Source of the DNA: Allobrachymonas sp.
Lineage (GTDB): Bacteria; Pseudomonadota; Gammaproteobacteria; Burkholderiales; Burkholderiaceae_C
NCBI GenBank assembly: GCA_017996515.1
Contig: JAGOGU010000030.1
Location: forward strand, 1 to 10,890
DNA: 10,890 nucleotides
Direction: 5' to 3'
Shown here: positions 6,957-10,890 of the stretch, piece by piece
Numbering within the stretch: the first letter of the stretch is position 1
Layout of the letters: each line of letters opens with the position of its first letter
The notes under the pieces: generated by a model
What the model was told of the DNA's origin: nothing
Seen by the model: only the letters and a program-made list of their open reading frames with translations
Database searches by the model: none
Position numbers and translations under genes: made by a program

Positions 6957-7445
6957 TTATTTCCAAGATGTGATCTTGATGAGTTCATTAGCGCCGCCAG
7001 CGGAAGCAACGTAGAACGATGTTTCAACGCTGCCGCTCACAGTGGCACCAGCCGCGCCAGTAGAAATTTCCCCGGTCGTGGTCGAAGCAAAAACTTTTTG
7101 CCCAACGGTTGCGTTGGTTTTAGTTTTCACCCAGAAGTCACCCTTGGTATGCAGCGCAATGTTGCGGCCTGCGGGGATGGTCATGGATGATTCAGCCGAA
7201 AGCGTGTTAATCAGCGCGTTGTAATTGCGGCTGATGAAGCCGTCGGGCGCTGTAGCGCCTGCGTTGGATACTGTCTGGTTTATTTGATTCACCCAGCCAA
7301 AGCGGCCAACTACTGCGCCGCCAGTACCGGCAGACATGCCGTCTTCCGGCGAATTCAGCAAGGTTGCATAGGGGTTGCTGCTCGCAAAATCACCCTCCAC
7401 CGCATAGGTGGGCTGGATGGTCACGGCTTTTTGAAATCCTGCCAT
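6957..7445 (-). CDS. Structural cement (decoration) protein, Gp24-like
   Basis: This 162-residue protein begins MAGFQKAVTIQPTYAVEGDF, with ASSNPYATLL and VVGRFGWVN soon after, the pattern I know from phage structural cement proteins called Gp24. Such proteins bind the outside of the expanded shell and stabilise it. The middle (GFISRNYNALI, MTIPAGRNIALHTKGDFWV) and the Gly/Thr/Ala-rich C-terminal half suggest an all-beta fold, with small alternating residues and few charges. AAGGAG sits eight bases before ATG. The gene lies between the protease-scaffold gene (12-base gap) and the major capsid gene (15-base gap), the usual position for cement proteins. Identity is based on remembered family likeness and position. 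Confidence 0.82.
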   Translation of the reverse strand: MAGFQKAVTIQPTYAVEGDFASSNPYATLLNSPEDGMSAGTGGAVVGRFGWVNQINQTVSNAGATAPDGFISRNYNALINTLSAESSMTIPAGRNIALHTKGDFWVKTKTNATVGQKVFASTTTGEISTGAAGATVSGSVETSFYVASAGGANELIKITSWK

Positions 7446-7457
7446 TGCTCTATCTCC

Positions 7458-8162
7458 TTATTTACGTGCGCCGAATGCGTTCGGCATGATTTTGGAAAGC
7501 GCGTCGTTTGCCGCGGCGTCCATCGCTACGCGCACGGGCTGCACGGCTTTCTGTGCCTTCTGGTGCATCTCGATCAGCGCGTGGTATGCGCTGGGGTGTA
7601 CGCCCTTGTAGTTGATTCCCACAGAATCCATGGCGAAGCGATAAACAGCCTCGGCAGAATCCATGGCGGCCACTTCGCCAACAATGGGGGCAACGGCACG
7701 CTCTGCCTTGCGGATAGCGTTGAATTTCGCCATGGCCTGCTTTTCGGCCTTGGCGGCAATCAGAGCGGCATCCATGGCGGGCTTTTCTGCTTTGCCGTTT
7801 TGCAGTTCTTCGGCTTGCTCTTTGGCGTCTTGCTCGTCGCCTTCGTCCTCGGTGGGCGGCTCGTCTTCGTCAGGCTCACCGCCCTTTTGCGGCAGTTCCT
7901 CCGGCTCGTCTTCGTCTTCGGCCTGTGCACCACCTTCGGCAGCAGCCAAGGCCATGCGAAGCAGCTTCACCAGATCGCCAGAATCGAGGCCAGCGCCTTC
8001 AAACTCTTCTGCCGTATCCTGTGCCAGCTTCTCCACTGTTGCGGCTTGCGCCACCAATGCCTTGATTCGCGGAATAGGCGCTGCATCGAGCGCCAGCTTG
8101 GGCAGGATGTGACCACACAGTGCCGCGTTCACCACGCTGGTCATGCCCTTTTTGATCTTCAT
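7458..8162 (-). CDS. Possible nested scaffold protein from internal start (Nu3-like)
   Basis: Within the protease-scaffold gene, in the same frame, ATG at 8162-8160 (Met602) begins MKIKKGMTSVVNAALCGHIL and would give a 234-residue protein. It would consist only of the Ala/Leu-rich segment, the acidic stretch and the C-terminal helical region. GGAG ends nine bases before the ATG, better than the site before the full-length start. Lambda C/Nu3 is the precedent: a protease gene with an in-frame internal start making extra scaffold. The start falls just after the DUF2213 domain ends. Internal translation is inferred, not shown. Confidence 0.45.
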   Translation of the reverse strand: MKIKKGMTSVVNAALCGHILPKLALDAAPIPRIKALVAQAATVEKLAQDTAEEFEGAGLDSGDLVKLLRMALAAAEGGAQAEDEDEPEELPQKGGEPDEDEPPTEDEGDEQDAKEQAEELQNGKAEKPAMDAALIAAKAEKQAMAKFNAIRKAERAVAPIVGEVAAMDSAEAVYRFAMDSVGINYKGVHPSAYHALIEMHQKAQKAVQPVRVAMDAAANDALSKIMPNAFGARK

Positions 8163-9965
8163 AGGTATTAACTCCATAGGAAGTGAATCGCCGACCACTA
8201 CGTCAGCACCTGCGCGCCCAGCTTTCACTAGCGCAACGTGATTGCCCACAATCTGACGCATCACGCCATCATAGGGCACGCCCTGATAAACACCAGGGGT
8301 CATATCGGCCACGTAGCGATACGCTGCCGATAGTTCTTTCTGCTCGCCGGTATTGATTCCAGCAATAGCGCCAGAATCCCAAACAACCAGACTATTTTTG
8401 AGGTATTCCCCGTCAAATTCCGCATCAGTTCCCGTACTGCCAACCACTTTGCTTTTGTGTGGTTCGTCAGCAGATACGGGGATGTGCTCATCCAGCAGCG
8501 GCACGTTGTTAAACGTAGAGGCCGCCTTTTCCAATTCCTGCGGGTCACGCAACAACTGATACATGCGCCCAGCATCAAGCCCCAGCTTTTCAGCGCCGGG
8601 AATCTCGCGCCCCATGTAGCCGCAAACATTGGCTTTGCTGATGTTGGATATGGCAATATGCATGCGCCCATCAGCATCTATGCTGCGCACGCTGGCGCGA
8701 TCTAGCGCCATTGCGTCGGTCTTGCTGGCGCGCATCTTGTTAATGATGGTCTGCTTTGCCACTTCCTTGCCAAATTGCGTCAACTCGTGCTTGTAGCGAG
8801 AATCACCCTCCTTGAGCAATCCGCCCTTGACAATTTCAGCTATCGCATTCGGGTCCATACCGCGCGCATCAAAATCAAGCCAGTCTCCCTGATTGACGCT
8901 GTACGTGTGCTCATGCACCAACGCAGCGAACCGGTGGGCCGCCTTCTCGTTGATGTCCTGGTATTGCGGCAATCCCGATTTCTTTCCGGCCTTGAGCAGG
9001 TCCACAGCCTCGTTTCCTGCCATCTGGCTGCCCAGCTTCTGGCGGATCGTCTCGGCCTTCATGCCAGTGCGCACGCCCTTGACGCCTGCGGCCTTGGCTT
9101 TCTCCAGCAGTGCCGCATAACGGTCTTTGCCGACGCTGAATGCCTTTTCTCGCCGTTCCTCGCTCTCGCGCGTGGAATATCCCTCCTTGCGGGCGAACCA
9201 GTCACTTAGGCTGTGTATCTGCCCTTCCTGTGCGCCCGCTACAGATTTAGGCACCCAAAGCAGGGATTTGCGGTTTTCGTAAGCCTCGCGGGCCTCTCTT
9301 GATGCTTCGGTGTGCAGCGCAACATATCGCTCCGAGGCGCTGCCTCCATGACCAAGCACGCGTAACGCCTCTTGGTAATGCGGATTAGCCACGCCATAAG
9401 CTTTCTCTGTCTCGCGCTCAATCTTGAGGGGCTGCTTCAGCGTGTGATGCCCTTTTGGCGCGGTGTAGGCCGTCCGCTTTTCCCCCCCTTGCCCAGCAGG
9501 TAGGCTGGCTTGGCCGCCCACTTGCTTTTGCTCCATCTCCGCTGCGCGGCTTCGCATTTCCTCGGCAATTTTTCGGGCGCGTTCACCACGCGGCTCAATG
9601 ACTTCTCGCTGATACTTTTCAAACCTTTCGCGCGCTTTTTCTGTTTTTTTCTCTTCTTTTTTGCGCGCCTGGTGCTGAGCCTCCTCGTATTCAACTTGAA
9701 GCTGCAAGTCTGTTTTTTTGCTATTTGCGCCCGGCGTCTTTGGCCCCATGAAGTTCTTGCGCACCTCGCTAATTTTCTCGCCTTGGAACTTCCCGCCCAT
9801 GCCTTTCGTGATGCGCCCGTTATCGTCGATCTCGACGGGGCGGCCTTTGTGGTCTGGGCCATTGGGCTTTGCCGTAACCCAGCGGTTGTCTTGCGCAAGC
9901 TCGGCGGCATAGTCCATTGCCATCTCATGCTGCGCTTGCAGCTCTTCTTGGTTAAAGTTATTCAT
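7458..9965 (-). CDS. Fused N-terminal extension, DUF2213 prohead protease and scaffold-like domain (835 aa)
   Basis: I start at 9965 (MNNFNQEELQ, weak AGAAG site); the open frame continues upstream to 10130 but only antiparallel to nothing new, overlapping the minor head gene. Residues 1-80 hold WVTAKPNG, GRPVEIDD and GMGGKFQGEKI, resembling segments of long phage polyvalent proteins. Residues 84-150 are a charged probable coiled coil. Residues 176-410 are unassigned. Residues 420-595 are DUF2213, a prohead protease-like domain: RASVRSIDADGRMH, GREIPGAEKLGLD, TFNNVPLLDEHIPV (His494), KELSAAYRY (Ser546) and GNHVALVKAGRAG (His576). Which of these residues are catalytic is my guess. Residues 602-675 are Ala/Leu-rich, 678-722 strongly acidic, and 729-835 helical, a scaffold-like layout. 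The protease would mature the capsid and the scaffold shape it. Normal DUF2213 proteins lack the long N-terminal part, so this is an unusual fusion. Confidence 0.88.
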   Translation of the reverse strand: MNNFNQEELQAQHEMAMDYAAELAQDNRWVTAKPNGPDHKGRPVEIDDNGRITKGMGGKFQGEKISEVRKNFMGPKTPGANSKKTDLQLQVEYEEAQHQARKKEEKKTEKARERFEKYQREVIEPRGERARKIAEEMRSRAAEMEQKQVGGQASLPAGQGGEKRTAYTAPKGHHTLKQPLKIERETEKAYGVANPHYQEALRVLGHGGSASERYVALHTEASREAREAYENRKSLLWVPKSVAGAQEGQIHSLSDWFARKEGYSTRESEERREKAFSVGKDRYAALLEKAKAAGVKGVRTGMKAETIRQKLGSQMAGNEAVDLLKAGKKSGLPQYQDINEKAAHRFAALVHEHTYSVNQGDWLDFDARGMDPNAIAEIVKGGLLKEGDSRYKHELTQFGKEVAKQTIINKMRASKTDAMALDRASVRSIDADGRMHIAISNISKANVCGYMGREIPGAEKLGLDAGRMYQLLRDPQELEKAASTFNNVPLLDEHIPVSADEPHKSKVVGSTGTDAEFDGEYLKNSLVVWDSGAIAGINTGEQKELSAAYRYVADMTPGVYQGVPYDGVMRQIVGNHVALVKAGRAGADVVVGDSLPMELIPMKIKKGMTSVVNAALCGHILPKLALDAAPIPRIKALVAQAATVEKLAQDTAEEFEGAGLDSGDLVKLLRMALAAAEGGAQAEDEDEPEELPQKGGEPDEDEPPTEDEGDEQDAKEQAEELQNGKAEKPAMDAALIAAKAEKQAMAKFNAIRKAERAVAPIVGEVAAMDSAEAVYRFAMDSVGINYKGVHPSAYHALIEMHQKAQKAVQPVRVAMDAAANDALSKIMPNAFGARK
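8172..8175 (-). promoter_or_regulatory. Internal ribosome binding site for nested scaffold
   Basis: The minus strand reads ATGGAGTTAATACCTATG: GGAG is followed by nine bases and then the ATG at 8162. This is stronger than expected by the coding constraint alone, though Met-Glu codons happen to spell it. Confidence 0.4.
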
Positions 9966-9979
9966 GTGCTTCTGCCAAT

Positions 9980-10003
9980 AAAAAACCCGCCATTCAGGCG
10001 GGT
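9980..10003 (-). terminator. Intrinsic terminator overlapping the end of the minor head gene
   Basis: On the minus strand ACCCGCC, loop TGAAT, GGCGGGT form seven perfect pairs followed by TTTTTATT. The minor head stop codon (TGA, 9996-9994) lies inside the loop. The hairpin precedes the protease-scaffold ATG by about 15 bases, so it could reduce transcription of everything downstream unless it is read through. Confidence 0.85.
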
Positions 10004-10797
10004 CGTTTAGCGTCTTGTAGATAGTCCGGGAGGATTGGCGAATACCAGCACCGGCAGTTGATCTCATGCCCCGGAAGCGTCCACTTGCCGTCGAGGAACA
10101 TGCCCTTGCGCAAGTTGAACTTTTCACCATCGGCCTTTACGTGCGATGGGCGCGGCTCCTTGCCCGCATGGCTATGCCGCCATATGCCGTGCGTGATGCC
10201 CATTTCCAACTGCCGCGCAGATTGCAGCGTGGCCGTGGCCTTGTTGTTCTGGTCACGGGCAATCAAAGCGGCGCGGCGCTTGGTAATGCCATAACGTGAG
10301 CGCAGTTCCTTGGATAGGAAATGCAGATCACGTCTACGCGAGACAGATTCCATCACCAGCCGCTGCACGTTATCTAAATGCTGCCCGGCAATGCTGCGAA
10401 TTAGCCCTACTTGTTCGCCAATCACACCTTGATAGGCCTGTTGCATGGCATCCGTCATGGTCATGCCCACAGTCAGCCCCAATGTCTGAAAGGCCGTCTT
10501 GGCGTTGTAGTCCGTGTAGCCCATGACTTTGCGGGCAAACATCTTGGCTAGGCGCTCTCCCAAGCTATCAAAATGCTGTTGCCAGTGCGCACGCAGGCGC
10601 TCCAATTCCCGTTGCAGGCGCTCAGCGTTAGTTTCCCCTGCATCCATGGCAAAGCCGCCTGATTTGTACTGCGCTTCAATCCACCACAACAGGCTTTTAT
10701 GCATGGCCTGCACTTCTGCTTCTAGCTTGCGCCTGTACCATGCAGCTGTGCCAGCGTTGGGGTGTGTGGGGCGTAGGGTTTTTTGGGGTCTTGCCAT
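9994..10797 (-). CDS. Phage minor head protein (Mu gpF / SPP1 gp7-like)
   Basis: This 267-residue protein begins MARPQKTLRPTHPNAGTAAW. Its C-terminal region carries the Mu F-like (PF04233) signature: TKRRAALIARDQNNKATATL (about residues 173-192), GITHGIWRHSHAGKEPRPSH, and a closing LPGHEINCRCWYSPILP with the conserved N-C-R-C. Such minor head proteins are present in a few copies near the portal and are needed for head assembly or DNA entry. Residues 50-52 (AMD) match the putative protease site seen in the capsid and scaffold proteins. No clear ribosome binding site precedes ATG at 10797; a start at Met32 (10704) is possible, but the upstream residues look like the family N-terminus. The stop lies within a terminator loop. 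The portal gene would be expected next, beyond the window. Confidence 0.9.
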   Translation of the reverse strand: MARPQKTLRPTHPNAGTAAWYRRKLEAEVQAMHKSLLWWIEAQYKSGGFAMDAGETNAERLQRELERLRAHWQQHFDSLGERLAKMFARKVMGYTDYNAKTAFQTLGLTVGMTMTDAMQQAYQGVIGEQVGLIRSIAGQHLDNVQRLVMESVSRRRDLHFLSKELRSRYGITKRRAALIARDQNNKATATLQSARQLEMGITHGIWRHSHAGKEPRPSHVKADGEKFNLRKGMFLDGKWTLPGHEINCRCWYSPILPDYLQDAKRPA

Positions 10798-10890
10798 ATA
10801 ATGAGCACGCGATCTTGAGTATGGCTTCGTTATTGCGATAGCCGCTGAATCGGGGATAGTGCTTTAGCTCATTTCCCAGTTCCCCGAGAG
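10798..10890 (-). other. Window edge upstream of the minor head gene, unresolved
   Basis: These 93 bases should hold the 3' end of the preceding gene. Three minus-strand readings are possible. One ends LSGNWEMS with TAA at 10866-10864, in the same frame as the minor head gene. One ends at TGA 10871-10869. A third stays open as LGNELKHYPRFSGYRNNEAI and beyond, stopping only at 10697 inside the minor head gene. I cannot choose between them from this fragment. No promoter of convincing quality was seen. Confidence 0.4.

Noticed and set aside
7284..8171. Plus-strand open frame of 295 codons opposite the cement and scaffold genes
   Set aside because: It spans two genes antisense. Its Cys/His/Leu-rich product fits a shadow of Ala/Asp/Glu-rich coding sequence on the other strand.
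9966..10130. Extending the protease-scaffold gene to an upstream ATG at 10130
   Set aside because: The added 55 residues come from an alternative frame of the minor head gene and the terminator; they are Ser/Arg/Ala-rich and not family-like, and the ATG at 9965 lies just after the terminator.
10796..10801. TATAAT on the plus strand as a -10 promoter element
   Set aside because: No TTGACA-like hexamer lies 16-18 bases upstream and no plus-strand gene follows.

Overview
The window is a continuous piece of the virion-assembly (late) region of a contractile-tailed phage (myovirus), most likely a prophage or phage of a proteobacterium. The type of host is inferred from the family combination and the moderately GC-rich codon usage; no host gene, integrase or attachment site is in view, so neither host nor lysogeny can be fixed. 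All supported genes lie on the minus strand, so transcription runs from high to low coordinates. No tRNA, CRISPR array or insertion sequence was seen.

Head module (about 10797 to 5544, in transcription order): a Mu gpF/SPP1 gp7-like minor head protein; a very large DUF2213 prohead protease fused to an acidic scaffold-like C-terminus and to an unusual N-terminal extension of about 410 residues; a Gp24-type structural cement protein; a DUF2184 major capsid protein; and a small unassigned protein. Connector module (5541 to 3790): a DUF4054 head-tail adaptor, an HK97 gp10-like completion protein, an unassigned 120-residue neck-region protein and a LIC_12616-type tail terminator. Tail module (3711 to 1): a DUF3383 sheath protein, a DUF3277 tube protein, a tail assembly chaperone with a second reading frame attached, and the N-terminal 371 residues of a tape measure protein that runs off the low-coordinate edge. 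The portal and terminase genes expected in this gene order would lie beyond position 10890, the baseplate genes before position 1.

The genes are tightly packed, with ATGA or TAATG overlaps or a few bases of spacing and good Shine-Dalgarno sequences. Four strong intrinsic terminator-like hairpins interrupt the operon: after the minor head gene, after the major capsid gene, before the sheath gene and after the sheath gene. They divide it into expression blocks that probably set protein ratios.

Points most worth a second look: (1) the tripeptide Ala-Met-Asp, nearly always followed by Ala or Ser, recurs in the protease-scaffold, the minor head protein and the major capsid protein, mostly at domain boundaries, and may be the maturation cleavage site; (2) the large N-terminal fusion on the protease; (3) a 58-codon -1-frame continuation of the tail chaperone, the G/GT-like extension, with no conventional start codon of its own; (4) a well-placed internal ribosome binding site that could make a separate scaffold, as lambda Nu3 is made inside C. 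The module as a whole belongs to a known type of phage; no wholly new system is evident.
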